NCBI GenBank assembly: GCA_947359465.1
Contig: OX375879.1
Coordinates: 121,722,557 to 121,786,556 of the forward strand
Direction: 5' to 3'
Length of the DNA stretch: 64,000 bases
DNA from: Metellina segmentata
Taxonomy: Eukaryota; Arthropoda; Arachnida; Araneae; Tetragnathidae
Shown here: positions 22,106 through 34,084 of the stretch, in pieces
Numbering within the stretch: position 1 is the first letter of the stretch
Layout of the letters: each line of letters opens with the position of its first letter
Program-made: the position numbers and the translations under genes
Notes under the pieces: model-generated
The model's input: only the letters and a program-made list of their open reading frames with translations
The model's database searches: none
Told to the model about the DNA's origin: nothing

Positions 22106-22489
22106 TTTGTAGTCGTATACTCTCTAGTGAACATGTTTTTCGAAAAGTCGCATGAAGGATGAGACTCTCTAATTGTGAAGAATTTGTCAGAAGAGAGGAC
22201 GAGTGGGATAAGGCAAAGAGTGCGGAGAAAGTACAAAATAAGCTAATCAAAGATTGGTTAACAGGTTTCTTAGAGAAATGACATGCCATTGTATTTATAA
22301 TGCGTCAGTTTCTGGGTCGAGAAATGAATGGAGAATATAAATATAGTGTTTACCATACCCTTTGAGCGTGTCACGAGATATTTCCTAGTAGTGTAGTATA
22401 TTTTACTTTTAAAACTAATAGTATCACGTTGAATGAATGAATAATCACACTATTAGTCTGGACAACGCGTAGATTCCTTCAAACTTTGG

Positions 22490-22745
22490 AAACATTACAT
22501 TTGTCTTTTCTTTAGAATGGTATTCTTACAGAAGATTCGATTGGTCCCACGATAAGAAAAGAATCTTTAAAAAGATAATATTGGATAATAGAATCTTGGG
22601 AAAAATTGTATTGCTCATTTTCCTACAATCCTTTAGAATGGTTCTGTTGGTGCTTTTTTTAGAACATAATCTTTTTGATCATTCTATTGGTCAATTCCTT
22701 ACAATAGAATACTTTGGATTGATTTTGTTGGCAATTTCTTGAGAA
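22490..22745. repeat. Degenerate repeat of about 60 bp
   Basis: Recurring TTTAGAATGGT and AGAATCTTT words (22512, 22559, 22580, 22630, 22690). No coding sense. Confidence 0.45.
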
Positions 22746-23261
22746 TGCAAGAAAGTTACAAATTGAAGAAGTGACCGCCTCAAGAGCCGTTTCGAGATTT
22801 TACTACATCTCAAGCCCATAGGAGTTCTGACAGCCCTGGTATAAGATGGTTGTAAACGAAATTCCAAACAACTTATGATGACAAGATTTCGGAATGAATT
22901 TAGAGTGACCGCTAAAAAAGGGGGAAGGACCTTCTTCAATAACTTTTATCCCTTCGTCGGAGCTCTTCTAAGTATACAAAGAGATGCACTATCCGAAGTG
23001 CACTTGTGCAACCCTAAGTACACAAAGAGTTGTTATGTCCCAAGTACACAAAGAATGGTTCCTGGAACAGAACGCTGACTATATCGACATATCGCGTCAA
23101 GAGATCTGCTACAAGCTCAAAAGTTGGCAACGTTCTTGGCGCTTGCCAAGTACATTGAAACAAGCCAATAGAAGAGTAGCGCCAACAACTGTCAGGGAGA
23201 TCGCACTGCCCAAACACCTTCTCTTTTAGGGATGATTCGAAGCAGTCATGAGCAATGGTCA

Positions 23262-23450
23262 GGGCCATCGATGCTCAGTGGGTATGTCCACTGCGCTAGC
23301 AACCTTAGAAATGTTGGCGGCACAGGTTCGATTCCCCTGGGTGTGTTTCTCTCTTCTGTGTCGGTAAAGCTTTCACTACGGGAGTGTGTTTGTTACTTGA
23401 TATTGCATGTCCTGTGCATGCTGCGCCATAAAACCGAAAACCAACCTTCA
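23262..23450 (+). repeat. tRNA-like element with full A and B boxes
   Basis: Bases 23262-23345 resemble a whole tRNA with a long variable arm: GGGCCATCGATGCTCAGTGGG (A box), CTAGCAACCTTAGAAATGTTGG (arm) and GGCACAGGTTCGATTCCCCTG (B box, perfect GGTTCGATTCC). The acceptor stem does not close and the sequence runs on into a body, so I call it a SINE head of a second family rather than a working tRNA gene. It lies just 3' of exon 1 within intron 1. Confidence 0.6.
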
Positions 23451-23493
23451 GCCAATGAAACTAAAGAGGCGACTAAACCACTGCTATATTTAC

Positions 23494-24171
23494 CTTGTGT
23501 GGAAGTTTGGCGAATATTGCGCTCATACTCGTCTCTGACTTGTAGGAATACTTGAATCTGAACTGCCCGTTTTCGTGCACCAGCACTTTGCTCGAGATGA
23601 AGGGCCGGGAGTCGTGCGTGTCGTTGTCGAGTTGCCAATCAGACCCCGAGTAGAAGACAATCTGATTGCCATAGCCGGGTCCGAAGAAAGCAGGGTCGCC
23701 TTTGTATTTCGTAGAACGGGCGACTGGGTCGTCGTACGGACCGATCCAGAAGAAATGATCGAGGTCGTGCAGGAGACGGAGCTGACACATGCCGTCGTAC
23801 AGCGAGCTGCATAGCATGAGGTACTGCGATTCCAGGTGGTACACGATTTTCATCGCGTGGGGGATGTACTGCGTGAGAGTCATTTTAGTGCAAGTTGTTG
23901 CGGGTGTTTTGCAGACCATTTCGGGGCCCGTGACTACTTTCTTCTTGAGAACCAGATCGGCGTCGAGGTGGTAGAGTGCGTTGGCCGAAGCCATGTACAC
24001 GTCTCCGGTAACATTATGAACCACTACTAGCAGCGTCAAGTAGTCGGAATGATCGAGGTCGGTAAACGTTTTCCAGCCAGCCTCGACTATCCAGTCTGGC
24101 TTAAGGGTAGTTGAAGATGCGAGAGCGATGCAAATAATACAGGATAGGGCGAATAGACTTTGGTGTGCCAT
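23494..24171 (-). CDS. MET/RON-like receptor, coding exon 1 (signal peptide and start of sema domain)
   Basis: The start codon is at 24171, the first Met that is followed by a signal peptide (MAHQSLFALSCIICIALAS). The donor is GTAAAT at 23493. 678 nt, 226 codons, phase 0 out. After the signal peptide the first propeller blades follow: WKTFTDLDHSDYLTLLVVV, NVTGDVYMASANALYHLD, KVVTGPEMVCK and LESQYLMLCSSLYDGMCQLR, the last being the sema hallmark of a strand, a Cys and an LY/F-x-G-x-C turn. The exon has a 5' untranslated part reaching an acceptor (CCCTTTGCAG) at 24212, so at least one non-coding exon lies further up. The protein would be a single-pass receptor, and the product binds its ligand outside the cell. 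Plexin is the alternative family. Confidence 0.87.
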
Positions 24172-24211
24172 CACATACAACGGATAGAAGTCACCCACTA
24201 GCAATACATAC
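24172..24211 (-). other. 5' untranslated part of receptor exon 1
   Basis: The acceptor CTCCCCTTTGCAG ends at 24212. The 40 nt between it and the ATG have an in-frame ATG-free reading. The upstream exon and promoter are not identifiable here and may be beyond the LINE and hAT insertions. Confidence 0.55.
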
Positions 24212-24249
24212 CTGCAAAGGGGAGAAATGCCTATTAGGTACATAATATT

Positions 24250-24700
24250 GGTTTTTTCTGGGTGGCAACAAAATCCTCGAAAAAAATTTCCCCTTATAGT
24301 GTCACAAAAATTTCTATAATTTTACAATTTTCTTAATAAATGTTGCGATCCGTGATTTGTATTGATATAAAGTATCCACACATTTTTAAATATTTAGAGT
24401 CAGATGGGGTGAAAGGATAATACACCAAAACAAATCATTCGTATTTTTTCTCTTCAGATATTTTAATTGTTATTGTAAGGGTTGGAACCCTAAATGGAAC
24501 TCTTACAATAGGAATTGAAAACACTAGAGAAAATTTCAAAATATTTTCACTATGAACTTACTACACCTGACCCTACATTATCGTACTACACATCAAAATA
24601 AAATGTAGATAAAAAATTGCACAAAAATGTATTTGCAAGCAAAATATATTAATTTAATGCATAAATAAACATCATGAGTTACATACATTTCAAATTGTAT
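24250..24700. other. Intergenic or 5' intronic AT-rich stretch
   Basis: No exon, repeat family or promoter recognised. A short inverted pair (GGAACCCTAAATGG and neighbours) near 24480-24510 is too small to interpret. Confidence 0.4.
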
Positions 24701-24704
24701 GCCA

Positions 24705-24860
24705 CAAGTTGTATCGCCGGCCTCACGGTGAAGAGACGCTGCGGCCGTGAAAAAAACGGAGGCAGCGGTTTTCGCGATGTTTAAAAACTACGACGCCAGT
24801 GTACTTTATTCAAATTCTATTTATTCTACTGACTGAGCTACCGCGGCTCGTTAGATTTGT
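24705..24860 (-). repeat. SINE head fragment
   Basis: The reverse complement starts GAGCCGCGGTAGCTCAGTCAG (A box), as in the other tRNA-like SINE heads. The B box region is degenerate. A GA microsatellite follows at 24924-24943. Confidence 0.5.
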
Positions 24861-25476
24861 GACAGAAACATTCAAACAAATTTATTTCTTAGTTATTTAA
24901 GATACAACGATTCTTCTCTAACATTGAGAGAGAGAGAGAGAGAGCTATTAAACAACCTGCCAGTACAGTTAGCATTTCCATTCAGTTTTAAAGTGTGCTT
25001 GTAGAAAACATGGTGAATTTATAGAAACGTCATTGAACCTCGATCTTATTTGGGTTAGGAATTGACTTGATGACGTTCCGACTCCACGATTGCCGGTGGA
25101 ATAGTGGAATTGTATCACAGCTCCGAGATTATGCTTTTGACTACTTCCAACACTGCAACATCTTTCTCAATTTTCGTTGCAAAATCACTACTTGCTGTTC
25201 AATTACCCACCGAACCAGCAAAGCTCTTTGTAAGTTTTGCCCTCTGCAGCAATTCTGTATTCAACGGAAGATTTTCCCACAATATCGTGCCCCCAGGGGC
25301 ATTCCTTCTTTAGGTTTGTACGGGCTTCACAACCCCGGGGTACCTGAGTGATCTTCCCTCCCTTTCGTTCTTCTTCTCCTCTACCCTTTGCTTTTTGCTC
25401 TTTCTTCCTCCCTCGTTGTGGTTGCCTCTCCGGAGGTGAGGGCTCCCCTTGAGAAGCTTTTAGCCAGTCTGTGCAT

Positions 25477-25782
25477 TTAGATCCTCTTGGGGATTATATC
25501 ATCCACGTGTTTGCCGTGCGTGGAGACCTGTGTCTTCGGAAAGGGTGATCCTGGTGATTGAGGGACAACATAACGCCCCAATACATTGCTTCGGCCCCTG
25601 CTTCGGATAAACAGGAAGTGTACTTTGGTCCCAGTACATTGATCGGCTGGTGGGTATATCCTGCTAGGACTAAGGATCTGCTCACCAACTAGCTCCCTAA
25701 GGCAGTCATAGAGGTGAGTTGGGTCCGTATAGTCCCTGGCTAGCACCGGTACAGGAACCTGTATCCCCTCGTTGGACTCCAT
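25477..25782 (-). other. Antisense open frame in the LINE 5' region (101 codons)
   Basis: Opposite to the LINE transcript, an ORF starts with MESNEGIQVPVPVLARDYTD and runs to IIPKRI. It contains no domain I know. Its start lies 40 bp from the ORF1 start, on the other strand. It could be chance in a GC-richer leader, or the trace of an antisense product of the LINE. Confidence 0.35.
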
Positions 25783-25825
25783 GGTGGGTGGGGCCGCCAG
25801 GGACTGAACATTTCTTTTGCAAACA

Positions 25826-27106
25826 TGGAAAATCTAAATTCAACTTCTCCTTCAGTGGAGCAACTATGTATAAAAACAAATGAAAACAATATATGTGAAG
25901 AAAAATTTTTTATCATCAAAAGTAACACAGGAAATCTTAAAAATATATCTGCAATCTTACTCCATAAAACTATACTGGGAATGGTAGGAGAGACTAAAAA
26001 CATAAAAAAAAACCCTAGCAGGAGATGTACTTGTTGAAGTTCTAAATAGAACACAGGCATTAAACATCCAAAAAATTAAATCTGTCGGTTCAATAGAGGT
26101 GACTGTTACACCCCACAAAACCTTAAATTCATCAAGAGGTGTAATTTCAGAATCCGATTTAGTACATGACACCGAACAAGACATCCTAGAAACCCTGTCC
26201 AACCAATCTGTAAATAATGTAAAAAGAATCCTTATTTCAAGAAATGGTCAAAGAATACCCACCAAACATTTAATATTAACTTTCAATACACCGATTATAC
26301 CAAAACACGTAAAAATAGCGTATATGAATTGCCCAGTTCGACCTTTCATACCAAACCCAGTTCGTTACTTTAAATGTCAGAGATTCGGCCACTCTTTCCT
26401 TGCTTGCCGTGGGAAAGAAACCTGCGCAAAATGCTGTAGTACAGAACACAAGACTGATGTCTGTACTACATCCTCCCTTTGCTGTGTTAACTGCAAAGGT
26501 GACCATCCAGCTTTTGCCAGGTCTTGCCCTAAATTTCAAACCGAGAAAGAAATCCAGACAGTAAAAGTTCAGCAAAACATTTCATTTCCGGAGGCACGAA
26601 AAATTGTAAATGATCGCACCCCAAAACCTGGTATTTCTTACTCTTCAATAGTAAAAAAACTTTCAAAACTAACGGAACTCAAACCGATGTAACTATTTTT
26701 AAGCCCAACATAAAACCCAACATCTGCCCAACATAAAACTTCAATGAACCAACCTATAACGCCTCTTTTTTCTAAAGCATCAGCTACAACCTCATCAAAT
26801 ACAAAACAGATAAAGCAACCAAATCGATCTATAAATACTTCCTTAAAAAGAGCCATATTATCTGTGTGTGAACAAAGTAATATTAAAATAGCTCTCTCTA
26901 AAAATACTTCTCAAACCTCTCTTCAACCTGACGTTTCCTCCAGAAATAAGTTAACTAATCCTTCTACGAGTGACCTTATTAATCTTTACCACACTGAAAG
27001 CGATATTTCCTCTGTAGAAGATGAGGAATTGGACACTTCGCCAATCAAGCCCAAAAAGGATCCGCGGCAAGACAAACATCGTCCTAGGACGAGAAATAAC
27101 AAGTAA
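25826..27106 (+). pseudogene. LINE ORF1: RNA-binding protein with CCHC knuckles
   Basis: The start ATG at 25826 opens a typical N-terminus (FFIIKSNTGNLKNISAILL). A frameshift occurs in an A run near 26010. The main block 26099-26692 then carries VTVTPHKTLNSSRGVI, an RNA-recognition-like fold, and three zinc knuckles: CQRFGHSFLAC, CAKCCSTEHKTDVC and CVNCKGDHPAFARSC. Next comes NISFPEARKIV. A stop at 26690 and a frame change separate the last part (26744-27106, Ser/Thr/Asn-rich with an acidic end, SDISSVEDEELD). In Jockey-type elements ORF1 binds the element RNA. Confidence 0.85.
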
Positions 27107-27136
27107 TTTTTTTCTTTTCTTTTATATTTTATTTTT

Positions 27137-30100
27137 ATGGCTTCCTTTCTTTCCTGGAACTGCCGGGGTTTTCGTAACAGATGTGATGATGTAAAAGACA
27201 TCATAAACAAACATAAGCCAGCTGCAATCGCCTTCCAGGAGACCTATCTAAAAAACAATGATACCACCAACATTCGTCATTACACTATATTTAGAAAAGA
27301 TTACAATGATGGCCAAAGAGCATGTGGAGGTGTTTGTTTACTTATCTCCCATGACTTACCAGTAACTCAAATTAACCTCAAAACAAATCTCCAATCTGTT
27401 GCTGTAAGACTTCATATCAATACTTTAATAACAATATGCAATTTATATCTACCTCCTAATACCCATATCGCCACATTTGACTTAAATAATTTGATAGATC
27501 AACTACCGCAACCATTCATCATACTTGGTGACCTAAATGGCCATCATATTCTCTGGGGCAGTTCAGACATTAATCGTAGAGGCAAACATATCGAAAAATT
27601 AAAAACAGACAATGATTTATGCATCATGAATAACGGCCAACCTACTTACTTTCACTCACCTTCACTTACTTACCATTCAATAGATCTGGCAATTTTCACT
27701 CCATCAATTTTACGATTTTGGACTTTTTCTGTGGATCCTTACCTTTACAATAGTGACCATTATCCTATAAAAGTAAAATATGCAGGCCTATACCAACCTC
27801 CCTCTGACAGCCAACCTCACTATATATTTGAAACTGCTAACTGGCCACTTTTTACTAGCCTTGCTGACATTACTAACACGGTAGAATATGATGATATCGA
27901 AGAAGTTACTAATAAAATAACAGACATAATCATAGCTAGTGATGACGCCTCAATAAAAAAGTAAGAAATGCGCCTAAAAAACAAAAGAAACCTTGGTGGA
28001 ATGAGTAATGTAGCGATGCCTATCGGAAGCAAAGAAAGCCTGAAATATCTTCAATAGATATCCAACAAGAGAAAACTTTATTATTTACAAAAAAACAAAA
28101 GCGGTATTTCGAAAAATACAAAGACGTAGTCGAAGGGATTCTTGGATTAATTATGTAAATAGTATAAATAGTAAAACCACAAGTAAACAATTGTGGAACA
28201 GGATTAAAAGGATTTCCGGTGTTTACCCCAATAGACAAATTCCTATTCTTGAACATAATAATCAAATAAAATCGGCACCCAAAGACATAGCAAACACAAT
28301 TGCTTCATGCCTTTCCGAAATATCCAGCTCCAATAACTACTCTGAAAGTTTAAAAAAAATTAAAATTGCATCTGAAAAGAATAAAGTTAATTTTACTTCA
28401 AGCCGCATATTATCTTATAATTGTAATTTTACCTTTTCTGAATTGACAAAGGCTTTATCCTTAGTTCACAAATCAACTCCCGGCCCAGATAATATTAGTT
28501 ACATCATGCTCAAACATCTCTCAAAAAGTTCTCTAAATAACCTCCTGAAATTTTATAACAGAATTTGGAACGAGCACACTTTTCCGCAGTCATGGAGATA
28601 TGCTACCATAATACCCATCCTTAAACCGAATAAAGACCCCGAGAACCCTTCGAACTACCGTCCAATAGCCCTGACAAGCTGCTTATGCAGAATTCTAGAA
28701 AAGATGGTCAACGCGCGGTTAATTCATATTTTAGAAAAAGACAAATGTCTCTCTCCACTTCAAAGTGGTTTCCGTAAAGGTCGATCCACTGTTGACAATT
28801 TGGTCGCTCTCGAGACTGAAATTAGAAATGCTTTTGTACAAAATAAACATTTCGTCTCGATTTTCTTCGATATCGAAAAAGCGTACGACCGAACATGGAG
28901 ATATGGAATTTTAAAGGACATTTTTAACAATAATATAAGAGGTAATCTGCCTATTTTTATTCAAAATTTTTTAGAAAAAAGATATTTTAAAGTAAGGATT
29001 GGATCGATTTTCTCAGATGTTTTTATTCAAGAGGAGGGACTACCACAAGGCAGTGTTTTAAGTGTTACTTTATTTATTTTAAAAATTAACAATATTGTTT
29101 CTCAATTGCCTCCATCTGTAAAAGGTCTTATTTACGTTGACGATCTGCAAATTTCATGCGCAGTTAAAGACATTCGTTTAATTGAAAGACAACTTCAACA
29201 GGCCGTTAACAAAATCACACATTGGACTAATGGTTTAAAATGGTTTCAGTTTCTCACCTTCCAAAACCGCGTGTGTTCATTTTTGTAAAAACGAAATCTT
29301 CACCTTGACCCTGAAATATTTTTCAAAGATATTTTAATTAATGTTGTGGACAGTATAAAATTTTTAGGAATAATATTTGACAAGAAATTGACTTTTCAAC
29401 CGCATATTTTAAATCTACGCAAACGTTGCGAAAAGGCCCTCAACAAATTAAGAGTTTTATCTAAGTTATCATGGGGATCTGATCGAGCTTGTCTTTTAAA
29501 AATATATAGAGCCCTAATACGATCAAAATTGGATTACGGCTGCGTGGTGTATGGTTCAGCGAGAAAATCTGCTCTTCAAACTCTGAACACTGTCCACCAC
29601 ACAGCTTTGCGTTTATGTTCTGGTGCTTTCAGAACTTCACCCATAAGCAGCTTATATGTAGACTCGTATGAACCTTCCCTGGACTTCAGGCGACAGTTGT
29701 TGTCCCTGGTGTACTATTTTAGAATAACCTCAACCTCTCATCACCCATTGCATACTATTCATCACAGTCCATATTTAAAACGCCTCTATCAAGCTAAAAC
29801 ATCCTTCATTCCTACATTCCACTTAAGAATACTAGATTTGACGAACGGATCCGAAATTTCATCACTTGACGTCACCCAGAAAAAACTTTATTATTTCTCT
29901 CCTTGGTTTAATCATGATTTTGAATTTCAAAACCCTTTCCAAGATTTTTATAAAGCAGATACCTCTGATATTATTTACAAACAACTCTTTCTAAAGCATT
30001 TAGAAAAATACTCTAATTTTATACATATTTATACGGACGGGTCTAAAAGGGCAAACTATGTTGGAGCTACGTTCACTATTAATGATTCCCTTCACAGTTT

Positions 30101-30715
30101 TAAACTTCATTCTTCATGTTCTGTTTTTACCGCTGAAATAATGGCCATCTATAAAGCACTAGAAAATATATCTGATCATTGTCATAAAAAATATATCATT
30201 TTCACAGATTCATTAAGTGTTTTACAGTCATTGAAACATCCTGATCATGACAGTCATCCCATTGTTTTAGAGTCATTAAAAAGAATTTATCATCTTTCAT
30301 CCAAAAATTTTAACTTGATATTTTGTTGGATTCCATCTCATGTTGGGATAGCAGGAAATGAGACTGTCGACAAAGCCGCCAAATCGGCCGTAAATAACAT
30401 TGACCATAGCATTCCTTATCGCGACTTAAAATCATTCATTTACAAATTTTTAGAAACAAAATAGCAGAACGAATGGAATGAACAAACCGAGAACAAACTT
30501 CACGGTGTTAAACCAATTATAACTCAATGGCAGTCACCACCTTTAAGAAGACAGCAGGTAGTACTAACACGTCTCCGTATTGGACATGCTCGTATAACAC
30601 ATAGACACATCCTCCTCGGAGAAGATCATCCCATTTGTAACTACTGCATTTGCCCACTAACAGCAAAACACATTTTAATAGAATGTTCTCATTTTAATAG
30701 TCAATGACTTAAACA
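27137..30715 (+). pseudogene. LINE ORF2: endonuclease, reverse transcriptase, RNase H
   Basis: 27137-27964 is an APE-type endonuclease with all motifs present (SWNCRG, FQETYL, GDLNGHH, SIDLAIF, SDHYPI). It ends at a stop, and about 220 nt with frame changes follow. 28191-29288 is the reverse transcriptase: YRPIALTSCLCRILEK, SGFRKGRSTVDN, FFDIEKAYDRTW, GLPQGSVLS and YVDDLQIS (active-site DD kept, usually YADD). After a second break 29346-30464 holds the thumb region (IKFLGIIFDKKLTF) and an RNase H domain: IYTDGSKR, FTAEIMAIYKAL, FTDSLSVLQSL and IPSHVGIAGNETVDKAAK. A last frame gives a Cys-rich tail near 30630-30690. RNase H with this RT places it in the Jockey/I superfamily. Confidence 0.87.
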
Positions 30716-30940
30716 TTTTAATTCATATACCTTGGTTTTAGAAGACACATGGTTGGAGAGAATCCAAATATTTTTAGCTTTTTATATGACATTGGTTTCA
30801 TCCATCACATATAATATATATAGTATTCATTTTATTACATCAGTTCTTATTTCATTTTATTGCTATATTATGTAGTTGATTTTTTATCTTCAGTTTGGCA
30901 TAATATGTCCCGAGAGGACTCAATGCCACAAAATCATACC

Positions 30941-31489
30941 CAATCCAATCTCACAACATCGTTGTCACAATTGTCATCGAAGTTAACATCCCTTCAATAA
31001 GACTGTACTGGTTGGTGTTAAAGATGACGGTGAAAAGTGCTTTAAAAGGATATTTATAAACCGACTGATAACCGATTTCTGCAACACGCATACTTCTGTC
31101 TTTTATAACCGGATCAATACCAATTATGTAAAAAATAAAGAACCGCACATGCGTTAGTGCTTCTTTTTTGAATTCTTAATTTCTACGGCTCCTTTCAGTT
31201 TATTACCGAATGCAGTATGAAGATCATCAAACATTTGAGCTAACAAAACAAATAATTTTTCGAATCAGAATTATCTACTGAACAGCAGTAACTGACAATG
31301 ACATGTAATAAAGACGAATTTTCATTCGGACACGTTGGTAAATACTAAACATTGAGGTGTTTGAATTAGGATGCGACATGCGCAGTGTGGTATACCTAGT
31401 TGTGGTGAATTTCTCTTTAGGGTTGCCAAAAACCATTTATATCGGTTTCCCTGAAACTTGTTTAGCAATCAATATATATTTTACCTATA
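30941..31489. other. Spacer, no gene seen
   Basis: AT-rich stretch between the LINE and the family C repeat. A single AGGATGCGACATGCGC word at 31368 recalls the hAT MITE terminus but nothing else of it follows. Confidence 0.4.
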
Positions 31490-34080
31490 TATAACACACT
31501 AGCCACTGCGGGGCTAGCACGGCATTGCCCGTGACAGTTCTTTTCGTGGGGTCAGGTGTTACCACTGCTAGCTAACCCCCGGTGATTGCAACGAATTCCC
31601 ATTTGGTTTGCAAAATGAGAATTCTATTGGTCTATTGCAGGGGTCGGCAACCTATTGAAACGGAAGAGCCAAAAGTTACAATTTACAAAATGTCCCAGTT
31701 TTTAAAGAGCCACTAAAAAATTTCAACGGCTTTAAATACGGAATAATATTTATTCATTTAAAAACACAAATATGGATAGTTACATCAATAGGATCATTGG
31801 CTTTGCATGCCTTTTGAAAGTTTGATTAAATCTGGCTTATAACTTGTTGTTTTAAGTTTCAAGCACGACTCTAGATTTTTATTTGTTAGTTGACTTCTAA
31901 CTTTACTTTTTAATATATTGATGCAAGAGAATGCTTGCTCGCACGAATATGTCGACCCGAAGATCGTCAGCACTCCATATGCCAACTTCTTTACCTCACT
32001 TTAGCATTTTGGAAGACTATTCCATGCGCCGAATATGAGGGCCTCAACTCGCGGAATTTCTTTTAGAGCTGTCCACTTGTGCTGCGCGATGTGCATGCAT
32101 TTCTGGACCTCCAACTCTTCCAACTTGCTCTTGAGCTCTGTGAACTTGCCACTCCACAAGACTTTTGCTTTCAAATCTAGCAATTGCATTTGAAGCGATC
32201 CAGCATCAATTCCAAATGGCTCAATGTTGATGTCATTTGTATTTGTGTTGAGAGGATTTACTATGAACGCGAGAGTACTTTTGTTTGTTTTGAATTGCTC
32301 GAATCTCTCAGCGAATCCATCCTTCATGTTTCTTAAAGCTATGATGAAGTAATTGGTGTCAATAGTTGCATTGGTCTCATCGCGATATTGCTTCAGATTT
32401 CTAAAATGAAGTAATTTACCGCTCTCCATGTCTTCAACAAAAAGAAGTAATTTTTTTTCGAAACAAACTACTTCTTCAATCAAGGAGTAGGCTGAGTTGC
32501 CCTTTCCTTGCAGTTTTAGATTTAGTTTCATTGTGGTATCTACCATGAAGTTGAATATTTGCAGTCATTTGTCTTCTTCCAGTTCGGGATGGTCAATGCT
32601 TTTTTCACTGAAGAATGTTTTTATTTCACTCAAGCACAAAACAAAACGTTGCAATATGTTACCTCTGGAAAGCCATCGCACTTTATTGTGCAGAAGTAGG
32701 TCAGAAAACTGGCTATCTATTTCTTCAAGGAAATCTTTAAACTGGCGATGGTAGAGTGCTTTGTCAAGATGCTGTTAATAATCTTAATTACCAAGTTCAT
32801 GACCTCAACTATTTTGGCCGGAAATGTTTGGGAACAAAGCGCTTCTTGATGAATTATGCAGTGAAACGTTAGAATTTCGTGGTTTATTTTTTTCTGAAGA
32901 ATTGATGTTACCCCTCTATGGGGGTATTCCTGTCATACTTCTGTCTAAATCAGTTGCTATAGAAACGATTTTATTTATATCGATTCCATTGTCTTCCAGG
33001 CATTTTTGCACAACATTTGCTATATCTTCTCCACGAGTTTGCCCTGAGAGCGGTAGCAATCCTAGCAATTCTTCTTTTGGACCTTGGGACGACATATACC
33101 TGACGAAAAGGGTATTTTGTGCCGTGTCTTTTATGTCGCAAGACTCATCTATAGCAAGATAAGGCAGAGGCCAGTTGAATGTCTTCCACTTGCATATGTG
33201 TTACATTTGAGGACATTTTAGCAGTTCTATCTTGTACGGTTTTAGTAGATAATATCAAATCTTTGATTTTTTTCATGATTTCTGCTTTGTTTTCAAAATT
33301 ACGAAACAGTTCTTCAGATGCACGTATAAAACAATCTTTGACGTACTCACCATCTGAGATCTCACCATCTGATCACCTAGACGTGTTGTCTAGACTCTAG
33401 ACGGTGGCTGTTTGGGTGGGAGGGAAATGGAATGCAATTGGCTGAAAGATAAACATGGTCACGGAGTTTCATCTCTAAGAACAAAACAATAGTTCAAATT
33501 TATCTCATACGGTCATGTTACGCGAAGAGATTTGTAATTAACGATTATGAAAATAGAGTCTATTGAGAAATTAGGAACTTAAAAATATTTTCTCTTATTT
33601 TTTAAGGGTTTTGATGATAAATTATTAATTTTTTCTTGTGGAACTGGAGAGCCGCAACTTTACATCAAAAGAGCCGCAGGTTGCCGACCCCTGGTCTATT
33701 GGATAATTGTTGGATAGTCTATTGGATAACAGACATTATGGCGTTTCCCGTGTTGGTTTGCTTCACAAACCAAATGGAAATTCGCAGTCTATTGGAATTA
33801 ATTCCCTGAGTAATCCAATTTCGTTTGCTTCGCAAACCAAATTATGAATATTATGAACTATGGTTTGCTACGCAAATCAACACCACGGACAACGCCGTGA
33901 TGGTCTCGTCATTATCAAATACGGCCAAATTAGATAACAGCTATCATGGCATTGCACGTCCCAAACGGAAATTCTTAGCCTATTGGAATGAATTTCCTGC
34001 GAACAGATATCCAAAACTTCGTCAAATCCGAACAAGGAAATTTTGCTTTCAAGCTGTTGTCGATCGATAACTCAATTAGT
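31490..34080. repeat. Family C repeat, split by a hAT element
   Basis: Left part 31490-31637 (CACGGCATTGCCCGTGACAG and GTGGGGTCAGGTGTTACCAC) and right part 33694-34080 (GGTTTGCTTCGCAAACC, CACCACGGACAACGCCGTG). GTCTATTG recurs several times in the right part as an internal word of this repeat. The hAT element at 31638-33693 duplicated 8 bp of it. Confidence 0.65.
31638..33693 (-). mobile_element. hAT transposon with matching ends, GTF2I-repeat-protein-like transposase remnant
   Basis: Perfect terminal inverted repeats CAGGGGTCGGCAACCT (31638-31653, and its complement at 33678-33693) with a perfect 8-bp target duplication GTCTATTG at 31630-31637 and 33694-33701. Minus-strand transposase pieces: about 33150-32780 a catalytic-domain stretch with DESCDIKDTAQNT, LPLSGQTRGEDIA and HCIIHQEALCS; 32546-32001 a helical part with [17 protein letters not shown]; 31985-31794 the dimerisation domain STYSCEQAFSCINILKSKVR. 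A BED finger is not visible and the frame is broken several times. At 2056 bp it is shorter than autonomous relatives. Confidence 0.92.
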
Positions 34081-34084
34081 TTTT

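Larger units (their letters stand above)
25300..30940 (+). mobile_element. Jockey-like LINE with RNase H, nearly full length but frameshifted
   Basis: Layout: a CT-rich 5' region (about 25300-25825), ORF1 (25826-27106), ORF2 (27137 to about 30715) and a 3' end with ATGTCCCGAGAGGACTCAATG near 30905. The first base is uncertain, since 25067-25300 may also belong to it. No clear target duplication was found. The many single-base frameshifts mean that this copy is dead. It sits upstream of receptor exon 1 in the opposite orientation. Confidence 0.87.

Noticed and set aside
687..24211. Plexin as the identity of the minus-strand receptor
   Set aside because: Not excluded, only ranked second. The PSI is followed at once by a GGT-type IPT, with the Cys spacing of MET/RON, while plexins have another IPT and PSI in between. 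The cytoplasmic domain is out of the window.
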